Positions 25,176 to 34,476 are shown, counted from the stretch's first letter. The stretch is DNA of 64,000 nucleotides from Comamonadaceae bacterium ALPHA2B (GCA_005503065.1 SCOE01000008.1:62001-126000); one strand, 5' to 3'. Numbers and translations are program-made. The notes: a model not told the origin generated them from the sequence alone.

Positions 25176-26169
25176 GCTTTTCTCCAAGCCAATGGGGCTG
25201 ATCGCTGTGCAGGGGATGCTCCACGCGCAGTGCGTAGCGGCCCTCGTGCGTGCCGTAGCTGCAGGCGAAGACCGGTGCGCCCTCCACGGTCGCCGCGATC
25301 AAGGGCGACTTGTCGAGCTGAATGAAGTCGCCGGGCTTCATGCCGAGCACCTGGGCCACCGTGAGTTCCGGTCGCGCGAGTTCGGCGACCAGCGCCACCT
25401 CGACCTGCTGCAGCTCGCGCGACAGCATCGAGACCCAGCGGCGGTCCTCGGCCAGAGCGCTGGCCTGCTGCGGCCCATACAGGAGGTCGCGCAACGGCTC
25501 GAGCACGCCATACGGCTTGCAGATGTGGATCGCGCCGGCGAAGCCGCCCATCACGATGTCGACGCTGGTCACCACAGTCATCTCGGCCGGCGCTGCGATC
25601 GCCGCGAACTGCGGATGCGTTTCCGAGCGCTGGTGCACCAGGCTGAGCGGATAGATATCGCGCCAAGCCTCGTCGTAGGCCGCGCACACCACCTGCACGA
25701 GGCGCTGGATCACGCGCTGCTCGGCGGGGGAAAAATCGCGCCCTTGCATCGAAGCCTGAAGGTTTCCGTTGCCGCCATACATGAGGTCGACGGTCGCGCC
25801 GACCACGGGTGCCTCGAAGGCGACCAGCACGTTGCCGCGCAAGGGCTGCAGGGCCGCGATGTTGAGGCTCGACGGGCCCTCGAGTTTCTGCAGGAATTCG
25901 CCGAAGCGCATCACGGCCAGCGGCACGATGCTCACGTCGGCACTGCGGCGCAGCAGCTGGAACAGGCCCTGCCGGAGATGGCGCTGGAAGCGCTCGTTCA
26001 CGATGTCCAGCGTCGGCATCGGCCGGCGCACCCATCGCTGCTCGGTCGACAGGTCGAAGTCGCGCACCGCGGCCTCGGCCATGCGTTCCACGGCATCGCC
26101 GGCGGCCGGGCCGTCGGTCGCCGCGGCCGTTTCGGGAAGATCGCTCATCGCTGCGCCCGCTTCGCTCAC
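25165..26169 (-). CDS. fliM: flagellar motor switch protein FliM, without the usual N-terminal CheY-binding peptide
   Basis: A 334-residue C-ring protein. The middle CheC-like domain starts at VRDFDLSTEQRWVRRPMPTLDIVNERF and the C-terminal SpoA domain includes MKPGDFIQLDKSPLIAATVEGAPVFACSYGTHEGRYALRV. FliM normally opens with a peptide like LSQxEIDALL that binds phosphorylated CheY. Here the first 35 residues are an Ala/Asp/Glu-rich segment (MSEAGAAMSDLPETAAATDG) with no such motif, and none appears in frame upstream. The GTG at 26169 overlaps the fliL stop; an ATG at 26148 is an alternative that does not restore the motif. Confidence 0.92.
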   Translation of the reverse strand: MSEAGAAMSDLPETAAATDGPAAGDAVERMAEAAVRDFDLSTEQRWVRRPMPTLDIVNERFQRHLRQGLFQLLRRSADVSIVPLAVMRFGEFLQKLEGPSSLNIAALQPLRGNVLVAFEAPVVGATVDLMYGGNGNLQASMQGRDFSPAEQRVIQRLVQVVCAAYDEAWRDIYPLSLVHQRSETHPQFAAIAAPAEMTVVTSVDIVMGGFAGAIHICKPYGVLEPLRDLLYGPQQASALAEDRRWVSMLSRELQQVEVALVAELARPELTVAQVLGMKPGDFIQLDKSPLIAATVEGAPVFACSYGTHEGRYALRVEHPLHSDQPHWLGEKHVH

Positions 26170-26744
26170 TGGACGATGAAGGACGAGAACAGCACGGCGT
26201 TCACGGGCGAGGCCGGGGCCTTGCGGGCCTTGCGGCGCGGCGGTTCATCCTCGTCATCGCCGTCCTTCGGCCGGCGCGCTGCCTTGGGCACCTCGTAGCC
26301 GAGCGCTCTGGCGACTTCGACTTGCACGTCCTGCGCCAGCTTTTCCTTGCCGTCCCGCTTGAGCAGTTCTTCGGAGGTGCGTTGCGTCAGCAGCAGCAGC
26401 ACGCTGCTGCGCACGGCCGGCATCATCGCCTTGAGTTGATCGACCGCCTTGGCGTCACTCAGATCCAGCGTGATTCCGACCTGTGCCACGCGCTCGCCGC
26501 CAGGGTCGGCGAGGTTGACGACCATGTTTTCCAGCGCGAGGTAGTTCGGCGAAGCCGGCTTCTTCGCCGAGGCATGCGCGTCCTCCTCGTCGTCCTCGAC
26601 GTGCGCTTTCTTGGACTGCAGATAGAACCAGCCTCCGCCGCCAGCGCCGCCCAGCACGACGATGAGCGCCAGCAGGATGATGAGGAGCTTGCCCTTGCCC
26701 TTCTTGGGCTCGGCGGCGGCGGTATCCGCGGTGGTGGCTGACAC
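26166..26744 (-). CDS. fliL: flagellar basal body-associated protein FliL
   Basis: A 192-residue inner-membrane protein with a lysine-rich cytoplasmic N-terminus (EPKKGKGK) and one helix (LLIILLALIVVLGGAGGGGWFYL). The periplasmic domain contains YLALENMVVNLADPGGERVAQVGITLDLSD and LLLLTQRTSEELLKRDGKEKLAQDVQ. The C-terminus is longer than usual and charged (RPKDGDDEDEPPRRKARK). FliL surrounds the stator and stabilises it. It is the first gene of fliLMNOPQR, with a promoter region at 26745-26893. Confidence 0.93.
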   Translation of the reverse strand: MSATTADTAAAEPKKGKGKLLIILLALIVVLGGAGGGGWFYLQSKKAHVEDDEEDAHASAKKPASPNYLALENMVVNLADPGGERVAQVGITLDLSDAKAVDQLKAMMPAVRSSVLLLLTQRTSEELLKRDGKEKLAQDVQVEVARALGYEVPKAARRPKDGDDEDEPPRRKARKAPASPVNAVLFSSFIVQ

Positions 26745-26802
26745 GTTGTTTCCTTCGAGGAGGCGGGCAGCGCCCGCACGGCGTGGCGCCCGAATGGAAG
26801 GA

Positions 26803-26812
26803 ATTATTCGGG
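26803..26812 (-). promoter_or_regulatory. candidate class II flagellar promoter -10 region upstream of fliL
   Basis: The minus strand reads CCCGAATAAT, identical over 10 bases to the sequence upstream of fliF at 33656-33665. The two sit 59 and 52 bases before their start codons. AATAAT resembles a sigma-70 -10 element. No good -35 is visible, as expected for an activator-dependent promoter. Confidence 0.5.
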
Positions 26813-26839
26813 TCTCCGTCTCGCGGGAGGCGCGGAAAA

Positions 26840-26871
26840 GCGCCAGAAAAACCCCGTTTCACCGCGCTTGC
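26840..26871. promoter_or_regulatory. candidate flagellar master-regulator (FlhDC) box upstream of fliL
   Basis: The plus strand carries AAAACCCC, a 6-base spacer, then CCGCGCTTGC. The same two blocks with an 8-base spacer lie upstream of flgB (48816-48847). It is about 28 bases further out than the -10 at 26803, a fitting position for FlhD4C2. Assignment to FlhDC is inference. Confidence 0.4.
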
Positions 26872-26893
26872 GCTCGCGCACCGCGCGCGAGGC

Positions 26894-28318
26894 TCAGGCG
26901 TACACGTCGATCCCGCCGCGCTGCACGGCGCGCGCCGTGGCCTGTGCGGCCGCGTCCGGCGCGGGCGCGGCGCTTGCCGACGGCGCGCCAATCTCACGCA
27001 CGCGCCCACCGGCATCCGGCGCCGGATGGCCCTGCTGGCCGGTCGTTCCCGCACCGACGCTCACCTGGCCCAGCGCCAGGCCGCTGCCGCCCAGGAGCTG
27101 TTCGAGCTGCGCCAGCGAATCGCCGATGAGTTGCCGTGCATGCGCCTGCTCGCTGCGGAAGGCCACGTGGGCTTCGTTGCCCTGCACCTGCACGCTGACC
27201 GACACCGCGGCGCCGGCCGGTCCCTGGACGGTGAGTTCGGCGCCCTGGGTCTTCTGTCCGAGCCACCAGCTGATCTGGTCGGCCAGCGCGCCCGCGAACT
27301 CCGCCGCGCCGCCAGCCACGGGGGCTGGCGATGCCTGCGACGTCGAGACGCCGGAAGTCCCTGGCCCGGCTATTCCTGGCGTCGGCGCCGGTTCAGGCGA
27401 CGCCGGGTGCCGTGCATCACTTTCCCGTGAACCGTCCATGTTGCCGCCGGTGGTCGCGAGTGGCACGGCCCCGCCCGCTGGCAAGGGCTCGGCATGGATC
27501 GCGCCGGCAAATCGCTCGGCGAGCATGTCGCCACGCACCTGCACCTCATGCTGCGCCAGGCGAGGGGCGTCGGCCGCAACGACGTACTGCCCCGGCGGTT
27601 CGGCCGGCTGCGCCGGACCAGCCCCTCGCCCTGCGAAAGGCACCGCCGCCGAGGGCAGCGCGCCGGCGCCGAAGCGTGGCGCAACGGGCGCGTCAGACAC
27701 GGCCTTCGGCTCGGCGGGCGCGGCATCCCTGGCCAACGCGGCGAGGGGCACGGACGTGTGCAGGGCCGGTGCCGTGCGAACAGCGGCTTCACCGAGCGCG
27801 GCCACCGCGGGCGAAGACGGTGAGGCCGCATCTGCGCCGGACTCCGATGGAGCCATGGAGGCGGGCGGCGACGACACCGACTGGACGTCGACACGAACTC
27901 CGGAGGTTCGCCCGACGGCGCCGACGGCGCCAAGGGCGCGGGTGCTTTCGCTGCCGTTCGCGGAAACGGCCTGCTGGCCGCGACCCGACGACAGCGCGCT
28001 CTGCGCCAACAGCAACGCAAGGGCCGGCAGGGGCATTGCGGCCGGATCGGGCGTGGCGGGCGCCGCGCTCGATGCCTGTGACCCGTCCGGAGGCAGGGCC
28101 TGGAGATCGGCCACGGCGGATCCCGGCAGCGGTGCGCCAGCCACGTCGTCGACGTCCATGTCGCCGTCGTGCGCCGACGGCCCGACTTGGCGCGCGCTGG
28201 TCAGCGCGTCGGCGAAAGCCGCCCCCGTCGTGTCGTCGTGCAGGCCGGGACTGCCGGCGGATGTGGCCGATGACAACGCCGTTGACGGCCCGCCGGCGCC
28301 GAGAACCTGCGCGCTCAT
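26894..28318 (-). CDS. fliK: flagellar hook-length control protein FliK
   Basis: A 474-residue protein rich in Ala, Pro and Ser for its first two thirds, as expected for the ruler part. A conserved C-terminal domain of about 100 residues follows: GAELTVQGPAGAAVSVSVQVQGNEAHVAFRSEQAHARQLIGDSLAQLEQLLGGSGL. It measures hook length and switches export specificity through FlhB. The ATG at 28318 overlaps the fliJ stop (ATGA). The open frame upstream of it is a shadow of fliJ. Confidence 0.88.
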   Translation of the reverse strand: MSAQVLGAGGPSTALSSATSAGSPGLHDDTTGAAFADALTSARQVGPSAHDGDMDVDDVAGAPLPGSAVADLQALPPDGSQASSAAPATPDPAAMPLPALALLLAQSALSSGRGQQAVSANGSESTRALGAVGAVGRTSGVRVDVQSVSSPPASMAPSESGADAASPSSPAVAALGEAAVRTAPALHTSVPLAALARDAAPAEPKAVSDAPVAPRFGAGALPSAAVPFAGRGAGPAQPAEPPGQYVVAADAPRLAQHEVQVRGDMLAERFAGAIHAEPLPAGGAVPLATTGGNMDGSRESDARHPASPEPAPTPGIAGPGTSGVSTSQASPAPVAGGAAEFAGALADQISWWLGQKTQGAELTVQGPAGAAVSVSVQVQGNEAHVAFRSEQAHARQLIGDSLAQLEQLLGGSGLALGQVSVGAGTTGQQGHPAPDAGGRVREIGAPSASAAPAPDAAAQATARAVQRGGIDVYA

Positions 28319-28779
28319 CCCGCAAATCCCGCCATGCCGCCGCTCAGCAGCCGTCGATGCTGCGCGGCGGCGAGTTCGTCGGACTGCTTCTGTTCGCGCC
28401 GCTGGCGCAACAGCTGTTCCTCGCGCTCGCGTTGCGCCTGCAACTGGCGCAGCGACTCCAGGCGAGCCTCCGCGGCGCGGACGAGCTCGGCCTCCTGGGA
28501 CACGCGTGCCGCATGCTCCGCAACGACCGAGGTCTGCAGCCGGATCGCGTGCACCAGGCGCTCCATGAACTGGTAGTGGTGACGCATGATCTCCGGCGCG
28601 CATCGCCCGGATTGCGCGCCCCATCGCGAGGTGGTTTCCTGCGCGTACGTTTCGAGCTGGTCGAGCTGCAGCTGCGCACCCACCCATTGCTGGCGGGCCT
28701 GGCTCAAGGCCTGCGCCAACGTGTCCCGCTTGCCGGTCGCCAGCTCGATGGCGAGCTGCATTCCGTCGATGTCCGTCAT
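28315..28779 (-). CDS. fliJ: flagellar export chaperone/stalk protein FliJ
   Basis: A 154-residue protein predicted to be almost all coiled coil (KRDTLAQALSQARQQWVGAQLQLDQLETYAQE, then EAELVRAAEARLESLRQLQAQREREEQLLRQRREQ). FliJ links the FliI ATPase ring to FlhA and escorts export chaperones. It lies between fliI (20-base gap) and fliK (4-base overlap). Confidence 0.92.
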   Translation of the reverse strand: MTDIDGMQLAIELATGKRDTLAQALSQARQQWVGAQLQLDQLETYAQETTSRWGAQSGRCAPEIMRHHYQFMERLVHAIRLQTSVVAEHAARVSQEAELVRAAEARLESLRQLQAQREREEQLLRQRREQKQSDELAAAQHRRLLSGGMAGFAG

Positions 28780-28799
28780 GGCCCTCTTCTCCTGCCGCC

Positions 28800-30203
28800 T
28801 CAGGCGGCCTTCTCGTCGATCGTGCGCCGCAGCCCCTGGACGCTGCTGCTCAGCGATGCGCCCTCGTGCATGCCTTGCTGAAGGAAACCCACCATGCCCG
28901 GATGGAGCGCGATGGCCTCGTCGAGCTGGACATCGCTGCCCGCGGCATACGCCCCCAGCCGGACCAAGTCGCGGCTCCTGCGATAGCGCGAATACACGGC
29001 CCTGAAGCGCCGGGCGGCGGCCAGATGCGGGCCGTCCACCACGTTGTGCATGACGCGCGAGGCCGACTGCTCGATGTCGATCGCCGGAAAGTGCGCCTCT
29101 TCAGCCAGGGCGCGCGACAGGACGATGTGGCCGTCGAGGATGGCGCGCGCGGCGTCGGCGATCGGATCCTGCTGATCGTCGCCTTCGGAGAGCACGGTGT
29201 AGAAGGCGGTGATCGAACCGACGCCGTTGAGTCCGTTGCCGCTGCGTTCCACCAGTTGCGGCAGCTTGGCGAAGCACGACGGCGGATAGCCCTTGGTGGC
29301 GGGTGGTTCGCCGATCGCCAGCGCGATCTCGCGCTGCGCCATCGCATAGCGGGTCAGCGAGTCCATGAGCAGAAGCACATGTGCCCCGCGGTCGCGAAAA
29401 TGTTCGGCGATTCCGGTGGCATAGGCCGCGCCCTGCATGCGCAGCAGCGGCGGTGCGTCGGCGGGCGCCGCCACGACGATCGAGCGTGCGCGGCCCTCGG
29501 CACCGAGGATGTCCTCGATGAATTCCTTGACTTCCCGGCCTCGTTCTCCAATGAGCCCGACGACAATGACGTCGGCCCGCGTGTAGCGGGCCATCATCCC
29601 CAGGAGCACGCTCTTTCCGACTCCCGAGCCGGCGAACAGGCCGATGCGCTGCCCGCGCCCGACCGTCAACAGCGCATTGATCGCCCGCACCCCCGTGTCG
29701 AGTGGCTCGCGCACCGGGTCGCGTTCCATGGCGTTGATCGGCGCGCGTTCCAGAGGCTCGGCCGACACCTGCGTGAGCGGGCCCTGGTGATCCAGCGGCA
29801 CGCCCTGCGGGTCCACCACCCGCCCGAGCAGGCCCGGGCCGACAGGCAGCCTCAGCACACCGCTGCGCACCAGAACCTGTGACTCCGGCTCACCCAGCCG
29901 GGGCAAGGGCACGAAGGCGGTAGCCGGCCGCACGGTGGCCCCGCTCGACAGGCCGTGGACATCCCCCGCCGGCATCAGGAATGCCCGGTCGCCCGAAAAG
30001 CCGACGACCTCTGCCAGCACATCCTTCTGGCCCGGCATGCGCACCAGGCACTGCGAGCCGATGGGCGTGCGCAGGCCCGTGGCTTCGAGCACCAATCCGG
30101 CGACGCGGGTGAGCGAACCCTCCACCTCGAGCCGTGGCGACCGCTGCACGCGCGCCAGGGCGTCGTCCATGAAGCGTTGCCAGACGGCGGCCTCAGGCGG
30201 CAT
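28800..30203 (-). CDS. fliI: flagellum-specific ATP synthase FliI
   Basis: A 467-residue F1-beta-like ATPase that energises flagellar export. The Walker A loop is GSGVGKS with Lys197, Walker B is [18 protein letters not shown], and the [16 protein letters not shown] and [18 protein letters not shown] motifs are typical. The ATG at 30203 overlaps the fliH end by 11 bases. Starts further upstream in the same frame only read over fliH. Confidence 0.95.
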   Translation of the reverse strand: MPPEAAVWQRFMDDALARVQRSPRLEVEGSLTRVAGLVLEATGLRTPIGSQCLVRMPGQKDVLAEVVGFSGDRAFLMPAGDVHGLSSGATVRPATAFVPLPRLGEPESQVLVRSGVLRLPVGPGLLGRVVDPQGVPLDHQGPLTQVSAEPLERAPINAMERDPVREPLDTGVRAINALLTVGRGQRIGLFAGSGVGKSVLLGMMARYTRADVIVVGLIGERGREVKEFIEDILGAEGRARSIVVAAPADAPPLLRMQGAAYATGIAEHFRDRGAHVLLLMDSLTRYAMAQREIALAIGEPPATKGYPPSCFAKLPQLVERSGNGLNGVGSITAFYTVLSEGDDQQDPIADAARAILDGHIVLSRALAEEAHFPAIDIEQSASRVMHNVVDGPHLAAARRFRAVYSRYRRSRDLVRLGAYAAGSDVQLDEAIALHPGMVGFLQQGMHEGASLSSSVQGLRRTIDEKAA

Positions 30204-30855
30204 GCGCAGGCTCCTCGTCCCAGGGAATGTCCAGGCCGAGACTGCCGACGGCATGGGCCCAGCGGGCGGATACGCTGGCGTCCACGCGGTTGGCTGCGCT
30301 CGACAGCACGCAGTCGCCTTCCGACAGGGAGGCATCGACAAGCACGCTCACCGACTGCTCGGCCAATTGGGCCTGCAGTGCCGCGCCGAATCGCTCATGG
30401 TCCGCTCGCGACAGGCTCAGGCTTCCGGGGCGACCGTCGTCGAGCAGCAACTGCACGGCCTCCTGCGCCACCTCGGCCAGCCCCTGGGTGCCGCCGGCAA
30501 GTTCGCGGCGCAGCACCTGGCGAGCGATGGCACAGGCGATTTCCAGGCTGCCTCGCGCGATGTCCTGCTGCGCCTGCGCCAGCCCGATGCGTGCGGCGTC
30601 GAAGAGCGCAGCGAAACGGGCTGCGTGCTCTGCCAGAGACTGGTCGAAGGCGTCCTGCATCTCGGCCCGCACACGCGCGGTTGCCTCGGCCACCCCGTCG
30701 GCATGGCCCTCGGCATAGCCGTGAGAGCGTGCATCGCGCACGGCCTCAGGACGGATCGCGGGCGCCTGCTCGGGCGTGGCGCCCACGCGGGCGAAGGTCC
30801 AGGGCGAGGCGACGCCCAGATCTTCGGCAGCAATGAAACGGGAGGTGCGCACCAT
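30193..30855 (-). CDS. fliH: flagellar assembly protein FliH
   Basis: A 220-residue regulator of FliI. The N-terminal [14 protein letters not shown] is the expected start, giving ATG 30855 just 4 bases after fliG. A GxxxG-type run ([21 protein letters not shown]) is followed by the V-ATPase E-like C-terminal domain ([17 protein letters not shown]). It forms a heterotrimer with FliI. Confidence 0.92.
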   Translation of the reverse strand: MVRTSRFIAAEDLGVASPWTFARVGATPEQAPAIRPEAVRDARSHGYAEGHADGVAEATARVRAEMQDAFDQSLAEHAARFAALFDAARIGLAQAQQDIARGSLEIACAIARQVLRRELAGGTQGLAEVAQEAVQLLLDDGRPGSLSLSRADHERFGAALQAQLAEQSVSVLVDASLSEGDCVLSSAANRVDASVSARWAHAVGSLGLDIPWDEEPAHAA

Positions 30856-30859
30856 GGCT

Positions 30860-31849
30860 TCAGACCATGCCGGCGCCGCCGCCCAGAACGATCTGGCCAT
30901 CGTCGGCGAGTTGGCGAACCGCCTTCAGGATCTCCTTCTGCTGCGCCTCGACCTCGGCCAGGCGCAGCGGCCCGCGCGACTCCAGGTCTTCGCGCAGCGA
31001 CTCGGCGGCGCGCGACGACATGTTGGAAAGAAACTTCTCCCGCAACGCAGGGGCCGCGCCCTTCAGAGCCACGACCAGGGTCTCCGATGCAATCTCCTTG
31101 AGCACCAGCTGGATGGACTTGTCGTCGAGCTTGAGCGTGTCTTCGAACACGAACATCAGGTCTGCGATTTCCTGCGCCAGGTCGGGGTCGTGGCTGCGGA
31201 TCGCCTCGACCGCCTGGGTATCGACGCCGGCGCCAAGCATGTTGATCATGCCCGCGGCGGCCTTGGCACCGCCGAGCGTCGGCTTGCGCACCTTGGCGCC
31301 CCCGGCAAGGATCCTGCCCATCACCTCGTTGAGGTCCTGCAGGGCGGCGGGATGCATGCCTTCGAGCGTCGCCACACGCAGGAGCACCTCGGCGCGACGC
31401 TCCTCCGGCAACTGCACCAGGATCGACGCCGCGTGGTCGGGTTCGAGGTGCACCAGGATCGCGGCCACGATCTGCGGATGCTCGATCTTCAGCACTTCGG
31501 CCACCGATGGGGCATCCATCCAGCGCAGGTTCTCGATGCCGGTCAGTTGCACCGGCTGCAGGATGCGATCGACCAGGATCGTCGCCTTCTCCTCACCCAG
31601 AGCACGCTGCAACACGGCACGCACATAGTCGCCGGTATCGGCGGCAAACAGGCCCTGCCCGGCGGTGGCGGTGACGAAGCGATCCGCCACCTCGCCCAGC
31701 CGGTCGCGCGAAACGACACGGGTCTTGGCGATGGTCTCGCCGATCTTCTGCACCTCGCGCGGCGACAGGTGCCGGAGCACCTCGCCGGCTTCCTGCTCCC
31801 CCAGGGACATCAGCAGGATCGCTGCGTCGTTGAGGCCTTGTTCGTCCAT
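30860..31849 (-). CDS. fliG: flagellar motor switch protein FliG
   Basis: A 329-residue C-ring protein that contacts the stator. It has the N-terminal MDEQGLNDAAILLMSLGEQEAGEVLRHLSPREVQKIG and the EHPQ motif at 123-126. In the C-terminal torque helix, DDKSIQLVLKEIASETLVVALKGA and SSRAAESLREDLESRGPLRLAEVE hold the charged residues facing MotA. Length is normal. It lies between fliF and fliH. Confidence 0.96.
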   Translation of the reverse strand: MDEQGLNDAAILLMSLGEQEAGEVLRHLSPREVQKIGETIAKTRVVSRDRLGEVADRFVTATAGQGLFAADTGDYVRAVLQRALGEEKATILVDRILQPVQLTGIENLRWMDAPSVAEVLKIEHPQIVAAILVHLEPDHAASILVQLPEERRAEVLLRVATLEGMHPAALQDLNEVMGRILAGGAKVRKPTLGGAKAAAGMINMLGAGVDTQAVEAIRSHDPDLAQEIADLMFVFEDTLKLDDKSIQLVLKEIASETLVVALKGAAPALREKFLSNMSSRAAESLREDLESRGPLRLAEVEAQQKEILKAVRQLADDGQIVLGGGAGMV

Positions 31850-31870
31850 GGTGCGCCCGGGTCCTCGCGT

Positions 31871-33604
31871 TCAGGGGGTGGCCGCGGCGTCGCCGTTGAC
31901 CCAGGTCTTGACGATGTTGGCCACGGCGACGGGATTCTGGCGGGCCATCTGGCGCGCCCCCTCGAGCCGTGCTTGCTCGGGCACCTCGCTGCTCGCCGTC
32001 CCCGGAAGACGCTCGACCTCGGGCCCTGCCAATGCCGGGCGCTGCGGTTCGTCGGCAATCAGGGCGCTCAGTTGCGCGCCCTGCGCAGGTACCACAGGCA
32101 CAGGCCGGCCGCTGGCCAGCGCCTTGATGCCGGGCCGCACGAAGCCGAAGAGCACCACCACGCCGAGCAGCGCCAGGGCCACGGGCCAGGCCAGGCCGCG
32201 CACCATGTCGAGCATCTCGGGCCGCTTCCACAAGGGCAGCTCCGCCGGTGCGCCCCCGTCCACCAGGAAGGGCGCGTTCATCAGGTTGACCGAATCCCCG
32301 CGCTCCTTGCTGTAACCGATGCTTTCGCGTACCAGCGCAGTCATCTGCTCGATCTGCTTGGCCGACAGTGCGGTGGGCGTGACCTTGCCCTGGGCATCGC
32401 CGATGCTGGCGTAGTTCACCACCACGGCCGCGCTCAGCCGGCGCACTTGGCCGGTCGCTCCGCGAACGGTCTTCACGGTCTTGTCGACCTCGTAATTGGT
32501 CACCGACTCGCGCCGGCCGGGCGGACGGGCTGCCGCGCCGGCCGCCCCGCCCGCACCGGCACCCGCCGACAGTGGCGCAGCCGAGCCGTTGATGGGCGCG
32601 GACGCCGGGCCGGGCGGCTGATTGGACGTCGCGCCGGGAACGCCGCCGGCCGCGGCCGCCGCTGCGGCACCGCCAGTGGTTTCGACGGTCTGCTGGCTGC
32701 GCACCGCGCTCACCTCGGCGGCCAGGTTGGGCTTGTGCTCCTCGGACGTGGCCTCGGTCTGCGAGAAATCGACATCCGCCGTGACCTGGGCCTTGACGTT
32801 CTGGCGGCCGACCACCGGCTCGAGGATGTCCAGGATGCGGCGGGTGAGCTGCTGCTCGATCTGCTGGGTGTAGGCCAGTTGCTGTGCATCGGCCGCGCCA
32901 CCGGCGCCGCCTTCACCGGCGGTCGACAGCAGCTTGCCGGTGTCGTCCACCACGCTCACCGCGGCAGGCGTGAGTTCGGGCACGCTGGATGCCACCAGGT
33001 GCACGATGCCGGCCACCTGGTTCCGCTCGAGCGTGCGGCCGGGGTAGAGAGACAACAGCACCGACGCCGACGGCTTGAGCTGCTCCCGGAAAAAGCCGTT
33101 CTGCTGGGGCAGCGCCAGGTGCACACGTGCGCTCTGGACCGAGCCCAGCGCCTGGATCGACCGCGTGAGCTCACCTTCCAGGGCGCGCTGGAAGCTGAGC
33201 TTCTCCTGGAACTGCGTCATCCCGAAACGGGCGTTGTCCGTCAGTTCGTAGCCGGCCACCGATCCCTTGGGCAGGCCTTGCGACGCCAGGCGCAGGCGCA
33301 CGTCATGCACTTTGTCGGCAGGCACCAGCACTGCGCCGCCGCCCTCCGAATATTTGTAGGGGATGTTCATCTGCGCCAACTGGGCCACGATGGCGCCGCC
33401 ATCCTTGTCGGCGAGGTTGGTGTAGAGCACGCGCCAGTCCGGCGTGCGCGCCAGCGCCACCGCGGCCACCAGCAGGGCGACCATGAGCGCCAGCCCGATG
33501 CCCAAGCGCATGCGCTGGGCCGGCGAGAGCGCGGAGAACCTGGAGGTCCAGGCAGGCGCGCCGGGGTTGGCGGAAGCGTTGGTGGTGAGGGCGACGGCGG
33601 ACAT
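31871..33604 (-). CDS. fliF: flagellar MS-ring protein FliF
   Basis: A 577-residue membrane protein forming the MS ring. Helix 1 is MRLGIGLALMVALLVAAVALA (about 31-52) and helix 2 is LAWPVALALLGVVVLFGFV (about 465-485). Between them are the RBM1-2 secretin-like domains (RVLYTNLADKDGGAIVAQL, then GYELTDNARFGMTQFQEKLSFQRALEGELTRSI) and a Gly/Ala-rich loop near residues 320-370. The C-terminal tail binds FliG. It is first in fliFGHIJK and divergent from fliE. Confidence 0.95.
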   Translation of the reverse strand: MSAVALTTNASANPGAPAWTSRFSALSPAQRMRLGIGLALMVALLVAAVALARTPDWRVLYTNLADKDGGAIVAQLAQMNIPYKYSEGGGAVLVPADKVHDVRLRLASQGLPKGSVAGYELTDNARFGMTQFQEKLSFQRALEGELTRSIQALGSVQSARVHLALPQQNGFFREQLKPSASVLLSLYPGRTLERNQVAGIVHLVASSVPELTPAAVSVVDDTGKLLSTAGEGGAGGAADAQQLAYTQQIEQQLTRRILDILEPVVGRQNVKAQVTADVDFSQTEATSEEHKPNLAAEVSAVRSQQTVETTGGAAAAAAAGGVPGATSNQPPGPASAPINGSAAPLSAGAGAGGAAGAAARPPGRRESVTNYEVDKTVKTVRGATGQVRRLSAAVVVNYASIGDAQGKVTPTALSAKQIEQMTALVRESIGYSKERGDSVNLMNAPFLVDGGAPAELPLWKRPEMLDMVRGLAWPVALALLGVVVLFGFVRPGIKALASGRPVPVVPAQGAQLSALIADEPQRPALAGPEVERLPGTASSEVPEQARLEGARQMARQNPVAVANIVKTWVNGDAAATP

Positions 33605-33756
33605 GGGCGGCAGGTGGCATTCAGAGGCGGCATCCTCGCCACCCCGCTGCGACGGATTATTCGGGCACGTCTCACGCGCATAAGGCCGATAAAGCAGCCG
33701 TTTTCGCCCTATTTCTCGGGGATCGACGGAGCGCGCCCGGCCCTAGCATCCACGCC
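33605..33756. promoter_or_regulatory. divergent fliF / fliE control region
   Basis: This 152-base gap serves fliF (minus) and fliE (plus). The minus strand carries CCCGAATAAT at 33656-33665, identical to the element before fliL. The plus strand carries GCCGATAA at 33685-33692, a perfect sigma-28 -10, but without a recognisable -35 at 15 bases (it reads CACG). A block at 33684-33711 loosely resembles the boxes before fliL and flgB. Confidence 0.5.
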
Positions 33757-34062
33757 ATGGACCTCAAGCTCTCTCCCGTTTCCCCCGCCGCCCTCGCGCG
33801 ACCCGCCGTGGCGCCCCGAACGGTGTCGGCGGGCGCGGAAGCCGGCTTCTCCACTGCGCTGTCGGGGGCGCTCAAGTCGCTCAGTGCGTCGCAGGCCGAG
33901 GCGACGCAGATGCAGCGGGAAGTGCAGATGGAGAACCCCCAGGTGAGCCTGGAGCAGACCATGGTGTCGATGCAGAAGGCCCAGATCGGCTTTCAGGCCG
34001 CGCTGCACGTGCGCAACCGCATGGTGCAGGCCTACACCGACATCATGAACATGCAGGTCTGA
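33757..34062 (+). CDS. fliE: flagellar hook-basal body complex protein FliE
   Basis: A 101-residue rod-junction protein, standard length. The C-terminal half shows the family motif EVQMENPQVSLEQTMVSMQKAQIGFQAALHVRNRMVQAYTDIMNMQV. It links the MS ring to the rod. It stands alone on the plus strand, divergent from fliF and convergent with fliT. Confidence 0.96.
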   Translation: MDLKLSPVSPAALARPAVAPRTVSAGAEAGFSTALSGALKSLSASQAEATQMQREVQMENPQVSLEQTMVSMQKAQIGFQAALHVRNRMVQAYTDIMNMQV

Positions 34063-34102
34063 AGGGAAGGGGTGGCGCTGGCGCTCGCCGTGTGTGCCGC
34101 GC

Positions 34103-34119
34103 CTGCAGCCGGGCTGCAG
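34103..34119. terminator. hairpin between convergent fliE and fliT
   Basis: CTGCAGCC and GGCTGCAG form a perfect 8-base stem around one base, in the 73-base gap between convergent genes. It may terminate both transcripts, although no T-run follows in either direction. Confidence 0.4.
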
Positions 34120-34135
34120 ACCGCGTGCCAGCACT

Positions 34136-34447
34136 TCAGTGAAGCATCTGAAGGCTGCCCTCGAACATGTTCGCCACATCGTTGAGCCAGGGCTCGGCCA
34201 GCACCCGGATCTCGGCGTCGTTGCGCAGGATGCGCTGCATGATGCGGGTCTTTTCTGCGCGGTCTTCGCGCGGCAGCTCCTCGCTCTTGCCGCGGTAGCG
34301 CAGCTGCTCGATCAGGACGGCACAGGCGCCCTCGCAGCGCACGACGTCGTCCCAGTCCTCGCGTCGCGCAGCCTCGAGCATCTGCAGACTGGCTGCCTCG
34401 ATGGCCTTGTAGTAGTCAAGCAGTCTGTCTTGCATGAGAAGCTCCAT
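34136..34447 (-). CDS. fliT: flagellar protein FliT-like export chaperone
   Basis: A small helical protein of about 103 residues (MELLMQDRLLDYYKAIEAASLQMLEAARREDWDDVVRCE, then RAEKTRIMQRILRNDAEIRVLAEPWLNDV). This pattern fits FliT, the chaperone of the filament cap FliD, and in some species an anti-FlhDC factor. The start may be ATG 34447 or 34435. It lies directly downstream of fliS, as expected. Identity rests on helical pattern and position. Confidence 0.8.
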   Translation of the reverse strand: MELLMQDRLLDYYKAIEAASLQMLEAARREDWDDVVRCEGACAVLIEQLRYRGKSEELPREDRAEKTRIMQRILRNDAEIRVLAEPWLNDVANMFEGSLQMLH

Positions 34448-34476
34448 CGGGCGTCCTGTTCCTGTCTGCCTGAGGC

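Noticed and set aside
30776-33946. 1056-codon plus-strand open frame
   Set aside because: Antisense shadow of fliH, fliG and fliF, with no domain pattern.
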